Counted from the stretch's first letter, positions 1 to 9,186 are shown. The stretch: DNA of 64,000 bases from Betaproteobacteria bacterium (GCA_016708825.1 JADJEZ010000011.1:62001-126000); one strand, 5' to 3'. Numbers and translations are program-made. The notes: generated by a model from the letters alone, not told the origin.

Positions 1-1
1 C

Positions 2-517
2 CACCTGCCGTTCGAGTCCGCGAACCAGCGGCTGGTCGACAAGTACTCGTCGGGCAAGTGGAACATGAAGAACACCGACACCACCAAGCTCATCAAGGAG
101 TGCGAGAAGATCGGGATCATGACCGCCGGCAACTACATGATCGGCTACCCCGACGAGACGCTCGGCGAGATCCACAACACCATCCTCATGGCCAAGATGC
201 ACGTCGAGTCGGGCATGAACCATGCCGCGCTCTTCGCCGTGGTGCCTTTCCCGGGCACCAAGGTCTACGACATGGTGGTCCAGAACGGCCAGCTCGACCC
301 GAATTTCGACACCGACCAGATGAAATGGACCAAGTCGATCATGAAGGGCCTCGCGGTTCCCGCCGACACGCTGGAGCACTTGCGCCAGCTCGCGTGGCTC
401 ACGGTCAACTCGACCGACTTCGTGAGCTACAAGATCGGCATGCGGGTCAAGCAGCCGGAGCTGGACAAGGGTACCGAAAGGCCAATGGTTTCGCCCACGC
501 AGCTGGCCGTACTGTAG
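2..517 (+). CDS. Radical SAM protein, C-terminal part (partial)
   Basis: The reading frame is open from the left edge of the window to a TAG at 515-517, so only the last ~171 residues are present. They begin LPFESANQRLVDKYSSG and contain MIGYPDET, the late barrel-strand motif seen in B12-binding-type radical SAM enzymes (inference). The CxxxCxxC cluster and any cobalamin domain would lie outside the window. It ends ~110 bases before rfbA on the same strand, so it probably belongs to the polysaccharide locus and may modify a sugar or lipid. The exact substrate cannot be read from this fragment. Confidence 0.75.
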   Translation, partial: HLPFESANQRLVDKYSSGKWNMKNTDTTKLIKECEKIGIMTAGNYMIGYPDETLGEIHNTILMAKMHVESGMNHAALFAVVPFPGTKVYDMVVQNGQLDPNFDTDQMKWTKSIMKGLAVPADTLEHLRQLAWLTVNSTDFVSYKIGMRVKQPELDKGTERPMVSPTQLAVL

Positions 518-627
518 GACGAGGTCCGGTCGATCAGGCAGTGCGCGAATGACGGCGGGCCATCCCGCCGCCCGAGCGACCGCCTTCCCGGCCGCCATCC
601 ACCACGCCAGGAAGAACCGGGAACGTC

Positions 628-1539
628 ATGAAGGGAATCATTCTCGCGGGAGGATCGGGTTCGCGGCTGCATCCGGCGACCCACGCGGTTTCCAAGCAGC
701 TCCTGCCGGTCTACGACAAGCCGATGATCTACTACCCGCTGTCCACGCTGATGCTGGCGGGGATACGCGAGATCCTGGTCATCTCCACGCCCATGGACAC
801 GCCGCGCTTCCAGCAGTTGCTGGGTGACGGGCGCCGCTGGGGCCTGGATCTTCAATACGCCGTGCAACCTTCGCCGGATGGCCTCGCGCAGGCCTTCCTC
901 ATCGGCGAGCGGTTCCTCGACGGCAAGCCCTCGGCGCTGATTCTGGGCGACAACATCTTTCACGGCCACGAGCTTGCGGCCGACGTGCAGCGCGCGGCCT
1001 CGATCAAGCGCGGCGCACGGGTCTTCGCCTACCCGGTGAACGACCCCGAGCGCTACGGCGTCGTGGAGTTCGACGCGGCCGGCCGCGCGATCAGCATCGA
1101 GGAAAAGCCCGCGAAGCCGCGATCGCGCTACGCCGTGACCGGCCTCTACTTCTACGACGACCGGGTGGTCGACGTGGCGCGCTCTCTCAAGCCTTCCGCG
1201 CGCGGGGAGCTGGAGATCACCGACGTGAACCGGCGCTACCTCGAGTGGAACGAGCTCGAGGTCTCGGTGATCGGCCGCGGCCACGCCTGGCTCGATACCG
1301 GCACCCACGAGTCCCTCATCGAGGCGGCGGTCTTCGTGAGCACGATCGAGAAGCGCCAGGGGCTCAAGATCGCCTGTCCCGAGGAAGTCGCCTACCGGAT
1401 GGGTTACATCAACGCCGCGGAGCTCGTCCAGCTCGCCGCACCGCTCGCCAAGAACGACTACGGCAAGTACCTGCTGGACCTCGCCGAGGAGGATCTCGCC
1501 GAGGAGAACCTCGCCGAGGACCTCGCGGCGGTCGCCTAG
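628..1539 (+). CDS. rfbA: Glucose-1-phosphate thymidylyltransferase
   Basis: Makes dTDP-glucose from glucose-1-phosphate and dTTP, the first step to dTDP-rhamnose and related sugars, in the cytoplasm. The 303-residue product starts MKGIILAGGSGSRLHP, the nucleotide-binding loop of the family, followed by VSKQLLPVYDKPMIYYPLS and the metal-binding GDN at about residue 110. The length is slightly above the usual ~290 because the tail carries a short acidic repeat (LAEED, LAEEN, LAEDL). rfbB and rfbC are not in the window, though an RmlD-like reductase lies at 3,876. The stop overlaps the end of the opposite-strand NUDIX gene by four bases. Confidence 0.93.
   Translation: MKGIILAGGSGSRLHPATHAVSKQLLPVYDKPMIYYPLSTLMLAGIREILVISTPMDTPRFQQLLGDGRRWGLDLQYAVQPSPDGLAQAFLIGERFLDGKPSALILGDNIFHGHELAADVQRAASIKRGARVFAYPVNDPERYGVVEFDAAGRAISIEEKPAKPRSRYAVTGLYFYDDRVVDVARSLKPSARGELEITDVNRRYLEWNELEVSVIGRGHAWLDTGTHESLIEAAVFVSTIEKRQGLKIACPEEVAYRMGYINAAELVQLAAPLAKNDYGKYLLDLAEEDLAEENLAEDLAAVA
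1480..1524 (+). repeat. Three 15-bp tandem units in the rfbA tail
   Basis: Three consecutive units starting CTCGCCGAGGA at 1480, 1495 and 1510 encode an acidic LAEE(D/N) tail. The units differ by only a few bases, which suggests recent slippage. The catalytic domain ends before this tail. Confidence 0.8.
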
Positions 1540-2135
1540 CCGCGCCCGGTATTCGCGCCCCGACCCTCGAGCGCGAGGAAGGCGCGCAGAATGCCGGCCT
1601 GTTCCGGGAAGGCGAGGAGTTCGGGTTTCGCCAGCACCTCGGACGCCTCGAGGTAGGCAATCTCCGAGGCTTCCGGCGTCTCGGGCATGGCGACCGGCAA
1701 AGGGCCGGCGGGCCGCGCGAGGAAGGCGATCTCGACGATGCAGAGCCTGCGGCCGCGATACAGGTAGTCGACCAGCCCCGCGCGCAGGACCGGCCCGATC
1801 CGCGCCTCGATCCCCACTTCCTCGCGCGCCTCGCGGGCGGCCGCGACTTCCGGCACCTCGCCGTAGCGGATGAAGCCCCCGGGAACGCACCACAGGCCGA
1901 TCCCCGGAGGAGTGCGGCGCTTGAGGAACACCAATGCGCCGGGCCGCTCGGGGTGCGTAAGTGCGAGCACCGCGGCGGGCAGCGGGTTCTGGTAGAAGTC
2001 GAACGTGCAGTTCGAGCACAGGAACATGCACTCCGCCTCGTGGAAGTCCTCCGGGCGGAACGGCGTGCCGCAACGGGGGCAGTGGCGGAACTCGCCGTAG
2101 CGCGGCCCCTCCTTCGCCGGCTCAGTGGGCTGCAA
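1536..2135 (-). CDS. NUDIX hydrolase with N-terminal zinc ribbon
   Basis: A 199-residue NUDIX pyrophosphohydrolase. A zinc ribbon (CPRC at ~19, CSNC at ~40) precedes the NUDIX domain, whose box GGFIRYGE...AREAREEVGIE fits GX5EX7REUXEEXGU. This layout resembles the NudC/ADP-ribose pyrophosphatase-like group that cleaves a nucleoside diphosphate linked to another moiety, but the substrate is not evident. Its start lies inside the end of the upstream FAD-protein gene on the same strand (14-base overlap), so the two are probably translated together. Confidence 0.85.
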   Translation of the reverse strand: MQPTEPAKEGPRYGEFRHCPRCGTPFRPEDFHEAECMFLCSNCTFDFYQNPLPAAVLALTHPERPGALVFLKRRTPPGIGLWCVPGGFIRYGEVPEVAAAREAREEVGIEARIGPVLRAGLVDYLYRGRRLCIVEIAFLARPAGPLPVAMPETPEASEIAYLEASEVLAKPELLAFPEQAGILRAFLALEGRGANTGRG

Positions 2136-3467
2136 CGTGTTCCTCCGGAGCGTGCCCGTCGGGCATGGTGGAGGTCGCCCGAGCCTTCTCGCCGGCCTGC
2201 AGGCCGGACATCATCGCCTCGTGGCTCCAGAAGTAATTCCACAGGCCGTATCGACCCGTCGCGACGATGTCGCGCTCGAGCAGCCAGCTGCGCACGGTGC
2301 GTACCGCCGCCTTGCGGTGGAAATCATGGATGCAGTAGCCGTAGGGGATGTCGCGGGTCGCCGAGAACGCGATCCGGTCTTCCGGCCGGAGCACGCGCAC
2401 GCGGCGAAGGTCCTCCACCACCCTCTCGACGATGCCGGCCCTGTCGATGGGCCGCTCCGGGGAATAGGCGACTTCCGCGGAAATCGAGGACATGCCGGCC
2501 GGGGCCACGTTGTCGGCGAAATTGTTGGGGAAGCTGATGCGGAAGAAGCTCACGTCCGGCTCGGGGAAATGCACCCAGTGCCAGTCGGTGAGGCCGGGCT
2601 GCGCGATGCCGAGATTTACCACGACGATGCTGTTGGTGCGCAGGAGCGCTGCGGCCTTGCGCACCTCCTCGGGCGCCTCGGGGCAGATGCGCACGAGTTC
2701 GGGAAGCGGGATGGTGCTGATGAGCTGCCCGTAGGAAACCACGGCGCCGTTCTCGAAATGCAACTGGTGCCCGGCCGCGTCCAGCCGGTTCGCGCGGTGG
2801 CCGCAATGGACCGTTTCCACCCGCGAGCGCAGGGCTTCGGCGATCGAGCCGTAGCCCGGCGCGTGGATCGGGTATTCGAACTGGGAATTGGTCCCGATGC
2901 GCGTCTGGCGGCTCCACAGCGCTCCGCGGATCACCTGCAGCGTGGAGGGCTGCGGCACCCGGTTTCCCGTCCATTCGTGGGTCATTTCGCGAGGTGGACG
3001 GTCCAGAACTTCTCGCTGTAGGGAATCTGGAACTTCTCTGCGAACCCGCGCCCGACGCTCTGGTAGATCCACTCCTCGTAGTTTTCGGGTCGCGAGCCGC
3101 GGGGCCGCGTGAGGAAGTCCACGACGCAGCGGACGCGCACGCCGAAGGGCATCCCCGCGGTGTTCACCTGGAAGGGGTAGGGCGTGTAGGTGCCGTGCGA
3201 ATAGATGAACGCCCGCCGGTTGCGCACGTTCAGCCGCACGCCGGCGTCGTCCAGGAGCTTGCGGATCCTTGCCGGCACCGCCTGCATGACGTGGATGCCG
3301 CGGTCGAAGGCAAAACCCTCGCTGTGATCCGAAGAGGCAATGCCCCCAACCGCCTCGTCGGCCTCGTAGATCTCGGCACCGGACGCGATCGACGCGGCAA
3401 GGCCGGTCAATCCGCCGCCCAGGATGACTACGGGCCCGTTCCGGGCGATGTGCGCCTGCTCCTGCAT
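2122..3467 (-). CDS. FAD-dependent amine oxidase / UDP-galactopyranose mutase-like protein (frame-disrupted)
   Basis: Two overlapping frames together make one ~449-residue flavoprotein. The N-terminal part starts at 3467 after a good AGGAGAAGG site and has the Rossmann motif VVILGGGLTGLAASI. It ends prematurely at 2982 with the residues FWTVHLAK. The rest (2122-~2990) continues with MTHEWTGNRVPQPS, which belongs right after that point in NAD(P)-binding FAD proteins of sugar loci. The break fits one missing base near 2985. The family includes protoporphyrinogen-oxidase-like and UDP-Galp-mutase-like enzymes, so the role may be oxidation or isomerisation of a sugar nucleotide. Sequence error is more likely than a true pseudogene. 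Confidence 0.75.
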
Positions 3468-3875
3468 CCTTCTCCTCAAGTGCGCCTGCGGGCGCATGTC
3501 GGCCGACCTTTCGTGACCTGGCCGGATTTTCCATCCCATCATGCCGCTCACGCGACACGATCCTGCCCTCCGGATGTGCGGAATATTCGGCATACGCGGG
3601 GGGCCGCACGAAAGGATAATCATCGATGACCCCGGACTGCGTCGATCCCCGACACGGCGGGCGAACGGCTTTGCCGAAATCCACATGGCGTCGGGCGCAA
3701 TTTCTCCCTCGACCTTCTAGCCCTCTCACGCCAGCGCTTATAATAGCGCAACAGCGGCCCGAGCCTTCGAGCCACGAACGCAAAAGGTTCGTCCGCGGGC
3801 GGGAGCCATTGGAGAAATCGGGATCCGAGCATCCGGGGCCCGCGGCCAGGTGAGTCCTTTCTTAGAGAACAAGCG
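3468..3875. other. Divergent intergenic region
   Basis: This 408-base spacer separates the minus-strand FAD-protein gene from the plus-strand RmlD-like gene. It should contain both promoters. I see a TATAAT at 3739-3744 on the plus strand and no convincing small gene. Open frames here lack ribosome sites and family features. Confidence 0.6.
3739..3744 (+). promoter_or_regulatory. Possible -10 box for the exopolysaccharide operon
   Basis: A perfect TATAAT stands out in GC-rich DNA, 132 bases before the RmlD-like start at 3876. No good -35 sits 16-18 bases upstream (the hexamer there is TCTAGC), so an activator or a different sigma factor may be involved, or the match is chance. Confidence 0.4.
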
Positions 3876-4910
3876 ATGAACACAGATCGTGTCCTGATAA
3901 CGGGTTCCGGCGGCATGCTCGGCAATGCCGTGTTTCCGTACTTTTCCTCCAGATACCAGTCGATCCTCGCCACCGACAAGGATCAGAACGAATCGTGGAT
4001 CGAGTTGCTCGACATCCGCGATGGCGCGGCGCTGCGCAAGGCGTTCGCCGAGGTGAAGCCGAATCTCGTGCTCCACCTGGCGGCGTGCACGGACCTCGAG
4101 TTCTGCGAGGTGCACCCGGACGTGGCGACCGAGACCAACGAAGCCGCCACGCGCGACATCGCCGCGCTGTGCGAGGAGCACGGCTCCACCCTGGTCTACA
4201 TCAGCACCGCCGGCGTGTTCGACGGGACCAAGGAGGGGTTCTACACGGAAGAGGACCAGCCGCGGCCCATCATGGTCTACGGCCAGACGAAGTACGACGG
4301 GGAGCTTCACGTCGCCCGGCTGTGCAGCCGCCATTTCATCGTGCGTGCGGGCTGGATGGTGGGCGGGGGCGCGACCAAGGACCACAAGTTCGTGCAGAGC
4401 GTGCTCGGCCAGATCGTCTCCGGTGCGAGCGTGATCCACGCGGTCAACGATCGCTGGGGAACGCCCACGTACACGCACGATTTCGCGCTGAACCTCTTCC
4501 GCCTGCTGGACAGCCGGCGCTACGGCACCTACCACATGGTGTGCGAGGGCTCGGGAACGCGCTACGACGTGGCGAAGGCGATCCTGGAGATCTGCGGCCA
4601 GGAGAGCATCGACCTGGTGCCCGTCGAATCCTCGTACTTCGCCAGCAACTATTTCGCGCCGCGCCCCGTATCCGAGATGATGACCAACGCCAACCTGCGT
4701 GCGCTCGAGATGAACCACATGCGCCCGTGGCGGGATGCGCTGCGGGACTATGTCGGGCGGGAATTTCCCCACGCGATCGCCGGCCAGCAGAAGGCCGCGT
4801 CCGACCGGCGCGTGCGCACCGAGCGCCGCAAGCAGGCCATCGCATGGAACGGGCCCGAGCGACGCAAGTCCCTGGGCCGGCGCGGCGAAGACCAGGAATC
4901 GAAGGGCTGA
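3876..4910 (+). CDS. RmlD-like NAD-dependent sugar-nucleotide reductase
   Basis: A 344-residue short-chain dehydrogenase of the RmlD substrate-binding type. It has the dinucleotide loop GSGGMLG at ~11, an ISTAGVFDG segment and the catalytic YGQTK. dTDP-4-dehydrorhamnose reductase is the best-known member, but related proteins reduce other 4-keto sugars, so the product is not certain. The last ~45 residues are a basic, arginine-rich tail (ERRK, GRRGED) that the catalytic fold does not need. It opens a tight plus-strand series: the Wza-like start follows only seven bases later. Confidence 0.82.
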   Translation: MNTDRVLITGSGGMLGNAVFPYFSSRYQSILATDKDQNESWIELLDIRDGAALRKAFAEVKPNLVLHLAACTDLEFCEVHPDVATETNEAATRDIAALCEEHGSTLVYISTAGVFDGTKEGFYTEEDQPRPIMVYGQTKYDGELHVARLCSRHFIVRAGWMVGGGATKDHKFVQSVLGQIVSGASVIHAVNDRWGTPTYTHDFALNLFRLLDSRRYGTYHMVCEGSGTRYDVAKAILEICGQESIDLVPVESSYFASNYFAPRPVSEMMTNANLRALEMNHMRPWRDALRDYVGREFPHAIAGQQKAASDRRVRTERRKQAIAWNGPERRKSLGRRGEDQESKG

Positions 4911-4917
4911 AACCGGC

Positions 4918-5664
4918 ATGCGGATGACGCCGGCACGGGCATTGGTCTTGTCGTTCGCCGTGGCGGCGGGATGCGCTGCGGTCGAATACCCCGCGCCGCC
5001 GATCCCGCCTCCGGCGCAGGCGCCCGCCTACTACGCGCCGCCGCTCGAGCAGACCTACCGGCTGCAGGTCGGCGACACGCTCGCCATCCGGTCCTATTTC
5101 GATTCGCAGCTGAACCAGGAAGTGGTCGTCAGGCCCGACGGCCGGATCTCCGTGCTGCTGATAGGCGAGCTCGAGGTGGCGGGTCTCGCGCCCGAGGCGG
5201 TCGCGGAGAGGATCCGCGAGCCCTACAAGCGGCTCGTGGGAAACACCGACCTCACCGTCGCCCTGGTGAAGAGCGCGGGGATGAGCGTCTACGTGAGCGG
5301 GGAGATCCGGACTCCCTCGCTGCTGCAGATGGACGGCAACCTCACGCTGCTCCAGGCGCTCGCTCGCGCCGGTGGCGTCCTCGCCTCGGCCAACCCGGCG
5401 AGCGTGCTGCTGGTGCGCGGCGAAGACGACGGCAGGCTCACGGTCAGCAAGGTGGACCTCGAGCGCATCCTGCGTGGCGAGTCTCCCGACGTCTTCCTCA
5501 GGCGGCGCGACGTCGTCTACGTCCCGAAGAGCGAGATCGCGCAGGCCGGGCAGTTCGTCGACCAGTACATCAACGCGATCGTGCCGCGCTTCGTGCAGTT
5601 GCAGTTCGGGTGGTTCAATTCCCGGGTCACCAACAAGAACCCCGTGGTAGAGATTGCGCCATGA
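4918..5664 (+). CDS. Polysaccharide export lipoprotein (Wza-like)
   Basis: A 248-residue outer-membrane polysaccharide export protein. The start at 4918 gives a lipoprotein signal, AVAAGC, with the lipidated cysteine at ~residue 19 and a proline-rich linker after it. A Poly_export domain (LQVGDTLAIRSYF, VVVRPDGRISV) is followed by one SLBB-type segment around YVSGEIRTPSLL. Wza-family proteins form the outer-membrane channel and act with a Wzz-type partner, which is encoded two genes downstream. The stop overlaps the next start (ATGA), indicating coupled translation. Confidence 0.9.
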   Translation: MRMTPARALVLSFAVAAGCAAVEYPAPPIPPPAQAPAYYAPPLEQTYRLQVGDTLAIRSYFDSQLNQEVVVRPDGRISVLLIGELEVAGLAPEAVAERIREPYKRLVGNTDLTVALVKSAGMSVYVSGEIRTPSLLQMDGNLTLLQALARAGGVLASANPASVLLVRGEDDGRLTVSKVDLERILRGESPDVFLRRRDVVYVPKSEIAQAGQFVDQYINAIVPRFVQLQFGWFNSRVTNKNPVVEIAP

Positions 5665-6482
5665 GCGCCCGGGCAAGCGCGCCGCAGGAAGCCCGGGTCG
5701 CGGAGCAGCCGGCGCGCAAGTCGGCCGCGCATCCCCTCATCGCGATCGAGGTCGACGAGAACGCGCCGGTGCGCAACCCGGTCGGCGTGTTCCTCTATCG
5801 CGCCCTCGAGATCGCGGTGACGGCCGTCGCGATCGTGGTGAGCCTGCCGATCATCCTGGTCGAGGCGCTGGTGATCCGGCTCGACTCCCCGGGCCCGGCG
5901 TTCTTCTTCCAGACGCGCTTCGGGCGCAGCCGGATCATGCGCGGCGCCGAGCTTGCCGGCCGCACCGACATCATCTCCGCCACCGGCCGCTTCGAGCCGG
6001 ACAAGCGCTACCACGTGCCGACGACCTTCCGGTTCGTGAAGTTCCGCACGATGTACGCCGATGCGAAGGAACGCACCCCCGACCTCTACCGGTACGAGTT
6101 CGCGAGCCACGAGGAGTTCCGCGCGGCGTTCTACAAGCTGGACAACGACCCGCGGGTGACGCGGGTGGGTCGGTGGTTGCGCAAGTCGACCCTGGACGAG
6201 CTGCCGAATCTGTGGAACGTCCTCACGGGCAAGGTTGCGCTCGTGGGCCCGCGGCCGGAGAACACGGTCTATCTTCCCTTCTACTCGGCAGAGGAGATGA
6301 AGAAGTTCACCGTCCGGCCCGGCATCACGGGGCTCGCCGTGATCAACGGGCGCGGCGAGCTCAACATCGGCGGCCAGATCGACTGGGACCTCACCTACGT
6401 GCGGGAGCGCTCCGTCCTGCTCGACCTGAAGACGATTTTCGCGACGGTCTGGATGGTGATCGTCAGGCGCGGGGCGTTCTGA
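5661..6482 (+). CDS. Undecaprenyl-phosphate sugar-1-phosphate transferase (initiating)
   Basis: A 273-residue bacterial sugar transferase that starts repeat-unit synthesis by loading a sugar phosphate on undecaprenyl phosphate at the inner membrane. One strong membrane segment (about residues 50-72) precedes the catalytic domain. The diagnostic motifs KFRTM, LRKSTLDELPNLWNVL and VGPRPE are all present. It lacks the multi-span N-terminus of WbaP-type enzymes and so resembles the short PglC/EpsL-like forms. The insert between the membrane segment and KFRTM is somewhat longer than usual. The sugar donor cannot be predicted. Confidence 0.93.
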   Translation: MSARASAPQEARVAEQPARKSAAHPLIAIEVDENAPVRNPVGVFLYRALEIAVTAVAIVVSLPIILVEALVIRLDSPGPAFFFQTRFGRSRIMRGAELAGRTDIISATGRFEPDKRYHVPTTFRFVKFRTMYADAKERTPDLYRYEFASHEEFRAAFYKLDNDPRVTRVGRWLRKSTLDELPNLWNVLTGKVALVGPRPENTVYLPFYSAEEMKKFTVRPGITGLAVINGRGELNIGGQIDWDLTYVRERSVLLDLKTIFATVWMVIVRRGAF

Positions 6483-6504
6483 GCCCGGCCATGGACGACC
6501 GGCC

Positions 6505-7926
6505 ATGACGAGCCCCGAACCGATGTCCGGCGCGAGGACGGCGCCCGGGGAACCGCCGGACTACCTGCGCCTGCTCATCGAGCAGCGCTGGTTCGTCATC
6601 GTCTTCGTGCTCTCGGCCTCGCTCACGGCCCTGGGGCTGACCTACCTTTTCGCGGAGAAGTACGAGTCGTACACGGCCATCTCCTACCGCGTGCAGGAAG
6701 TCACGCGCTTCAAGCCCCAGCAGAACGAGGCCATGGGGTCTCCCGCGCCCCAGGCGCCTTTCAAGGTGATCAGCCAGACGCTCCAGGAAGTACTCAAGAG
6801 CGACGTGATCCTCCTCGACGTCGTGAAGGAGCAGCGCCTCGACGAGAAGAGCACGGTGTACGAGGGCCCCTGGTACGTGGTCTGGTACCGGAAGACGAAG
6901 GACTGGCTGCGCGAGGTGGCGGGCGAGGCCTGGTCGCTGCTCAAGTTCGGCCGCATCGTCGAGCAGGATCCCACGCGCTCGGCCGTCGAGGAGCTGCGCA
7001 AGAACGTGAAGATCGTCAACCGGGATTCCTACATCTTCCACCTCTACGTGCGCGACCGGTATCCGGACCGTGCGGCGCGCATCGCGGACCAGCTCGGACG
7101 CGTGCTGGCCAAATGGCTCCTGGAGTACGACCGCGATCCCGGCCGCGCGCGGGCCGGGCAGCTCGACGTCCTGATCGAGCAGCGGCTGCGGGAAATGCAG
7201 CAGCGGCGCCAGGAGATCGAGAAGCTGCTCAATGACAATCAGGTCGCGTCCGTCCCGCTCGAAACGGAGAGGCTGACGGAAAGCGTCGCGGCGCTGCGGC
7301 TCGAGGAGTCCCGGCTCGGGGGCGACATTGCGCGAGCGCAGGAACGGCTGGCCTCCGTGCAGGCGAAGCTGCGGGTGAAACAGAATATTCTCGCCGACGG
7401 ATCGAGCGCGGTATCCGCCGAGCACATCCCGCCCGAGGATTTCAAGAAACTCGCCTCCCAGCTGGTGTTCGACGGCGTGGAGCTGAAGAGCCTGCTCGCC
7501 AAGCAGGCGGCGCTGCGCGAGTCGATCGAGAAGTACTCCGCGCGCCTGGCCAGGCTCCCGGGCGTCCAGAACCGGATGGACACCCTGAAGCTGTCGCTCG
7601 CCGCGCTCGAACACGAGTTCAGGCTGCTGAACGACGGCGTCCAGGAAGCCGCGGTGCGCGCCACCTCCTCGGTGAGCGAGGTTCGCGTCCTGAACCCGGC
7701 GGTGGTGCCCGCGAGCCCGGCCGCACCCATCAAGGTCTACCACGTGGCGCTCGCCGGCGGCCTGGGCCTGCTGGTCGCCATCGGCCTGGTCTACCTGCTC
7801 GATTTCCTCGGCATCCGGATGTTCTTCGCTTCCCGGCGCCCGTCGATGGGTCAGCCCGCTCCCGCAGGACAGGCGACGGAAACGACGCCGCCCGCGGACC
7901 AGGGAAAGGACCGGCGCGATGGCTGA
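6505..7926 (+). CDS. Chain-length determinant protein (Wzz/GNVR family)
   Basis: A 473-residue polysaccharide co-polymerase of the inner membrane. It has a membrane segment at ~28-48, a large periplasmic part rich in coiled coil (about 205-390, including EQRLREMQQRRQEIEKLL), and a second membrane segment at ~412-435, followed by a short proline-rich cytoplasmic tail. There is no C-terminal tyrosine kinase domain, so it is closer to Wzz than to Wzc. It would set chain length and bridge the Wzy-type polymerase and the Wza-like channel encoded nearby. The small-gene start at 7919 overlaps its end. Confidence 0.88.
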   Translation: MTSPEPMSGARTAPGEPPDYLRLLIEQRWFVIVFVLSASLTALGLTYLFAEKYESYTAISYRVQEVTRFKPQQNEAMGSPAPQAPFKVISQTLQEVLKSDVILLDVVKEQRLDEKSTVYEGPWYVVWYRKTKDWLREVAGEAWSLLKFGRIVEQDPTRSAVEELRKNVKIVNRDSYIFHLYVRDRYPDRAARIADQLGRVLAKWLLEYDRDPGRARAGQLDVLIEQRLREMQQRRQEIEKLLNDNQVASVPLETERLTESVAALRLEESRLGGDIARAQERLASVQAKLRVKQNILADGSSAVSAEHIPPEDFKKLASQLVFDGVELKSLLAKQAALRESIEKYSARLARLPGVQNRMDTLKLSLAALEHEFRLLNDGVQEAAVRATSSVSEVRVLNPAVVPASPAAPIKVYHVALAGGLGLLVAIGLVYLLDFLGIRMFFASRRPSMGQPAPAGQATETTPPADQGKDRRDG

Positions 7927-8086
7927 GTCGGGCACCGATCCCATGGAGCACCCGGCCGGGACGGCGATGCCGGCGCAACGCGAACCGGCGCGGCTGCCGG
8001 CGCTTGTTCGTTTCGCGAGCATCATCCTGTTGGGCGCGGCATTGGCGGGCCTGACTTCCTACCTGCTGCGCACGATCGGCTTCTGA
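7919..8086 (+). CDS. Small single-span membrane protein, 55 residues
   Basis: A short frame that begins inside the last codons of the wzz-like gene and ends 11 bases before the next glycosyltransferase. The product starts MAESGTDPMEH, has a soluble, proline-rich first half and one hydrophobic segment, ASIILLGAALAGLTSYLL, near the C-terminus. Overlap with the upstream stop suggests coupled translation. I do not recognise a family. The position suggests a small subunit or regulator of the chain-length or export apparatus (inference). It could be a chance frame, but the spacing and clean membrane helix argue otherwise. Confidence 0.55.
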   Translation: MAESGTDPMEHPAGTAMPAQREPARLPALVRFASIILLGAALAGLTSYLLRTIGF

Positions 8087-8097
8087 AGGGGTTCGCC

Positions 8098-9186
8098 TTG
8101 GACACCACCGCCACCTCGGCCGAAACGATGGGCGCGACCGGCAAGTCGGCAGCGCTGCCGGAGATCAGCGTTGTTCTCGCGACCTATCGGCGCGCGGACA
8201 CGCTTCGCCGCACGCTCGACCACCTCGTGGCCCAGGACCTGTCCCCGGAGCGTTTCGAGGTCATCGTCGTCGACGACGGCTCGCCGGACGAAACCACGCA
8301 GGTGGTCGCCGAGTACGCGAAAAGAGTCCCGTTTGCCCTGAGCTACCTGCGCCACGAGAACCGCGGCCCCGGATACACGCAAAACCGCGGAATCGAGCGC
8401 GTGCGAGCGCCCCTCCTGCTGCTCATTGCCGACGACATATTCCTCGCGCCTCACGCACTCCGGACCCACCTCGAGCATCATCTGGCGAATCCCGATCCGG
8501 AAGTGGCCGTGTTGGGCCGGGTGGAGCAGTCGCCGGAGCTCACGCAGACCGTTTTCCTCGGCAAGTGGGATCCCTTCCGGTTCGGGGACCTCGAGGGGCT
8601 CACGGAGCTGCCCCCCTTCCGCTTCTGGGCGATGAACCTCTCCGCGAAGCGCGAGTTCCTCGTCGGCAACGGGATGTACCTGGAACACAAGGGTCGTGGC
8701 GGGGCGTCCTGCCTGGAGGATCTCGAACTCGGATGCCGCCTCCACGAGCGCGGGCTCAGGCTGCACTATTGCCCCGATGCGCTGGGACGGCACTACCACG
8801 TGGTGAGCCTCGACCAGGCGATCACCCGCTGGTACGAGCGGGGGCTCAACTACGGCGAATTCCGCCGCCATGCGCCGCTGCCGGATCTCACGGTGTGGTT
8901 CCACATCCTCGACCGCCACACCGTGGGCGAGTACTACCGCGTCCTGCGCGGGCCGAACTGGTTCAGGGGCACCGAGCGCCATTTCGCCTGGCACCTCGTG
9001 CGGGAACTGGTGCGCAGGGTGACGATCAATGGCCTCACCACGCGCTGGATCTGGCGGCCGCTCTTCGATCTCGCGGAGCGGTCCCCGCGCGTGGCCTCGC
9101 TGGTGACCCCGAAGATGTACCGCGGTTTCCTCTATTTCCACTTCCTTCGCGGCGTGCGCGACGCGAGGCGAATCTACGGCGATTGA
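8098..9186 (+). CDS. Glycosyltransferase family 2 (first of a paralogous pair)
   Basis: A 362-residue GT-A glycosyltransferase. The TTG start at 8098 is supported by AAGGGG six bases upstream. Motifs: ISVVLATYRRADTLRRTLDHL, VVDDGSPDE, HENRGPGYTQNRG and LLIADDIFL, where DD probably takes the place of the usual metal-binding DxD. It is closely related along its whole length to the protein at 15,864, sharing TVFL.KWDP and RGLN motifs. It would add one sugar to the lipid-linked repeat unit in the cytoplasm. Donor and linkage are unknown. Confidence 0.88.
   Translation: MDTTATSAETMGATGKSAALPEISVVLATYRRADTLRRTLDHLVAQDLSPERFEVIVVDDGSPDETTQVVAEYAKRVPFALSYLRHENRGPGYTQNRGIERVRAPLLLLIADDIFLAPHALRTHLEHHLANPDPEVAVLGRVEQSPELTQTVFLGKWDPFRFGDLEGLTELPPFRFWAMNLSAKREFLVGNGMYLEHKGRGGASCLEDLELGCRLHERGLRLHYCPDALGRHYHVVSLDQAITRWYERGLNYGEFRRHAPLPDLTVWFHILDRHTVGEYYRVLRGPNWFRGTERHFAWHLVRELVRRVTINGLTTRWIWRPLFDLAERSPRVASLVTPKMYRGFLYFHFLRGVRDARRIYGD

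Noticed and set aside
427..2073. Long minus-strand frame opposite rfbA and NUDIX
   Set aside because: No domain and no ribosome site; rfbA on the plus strand and the NUDIX gene in another frame explain the region.
2982..2990. ATGA stop-start overlap as a true gene boundary in the FAD protein
   Set aside because: The two halves align to the middle of one protein family; neither half is a complete domain.
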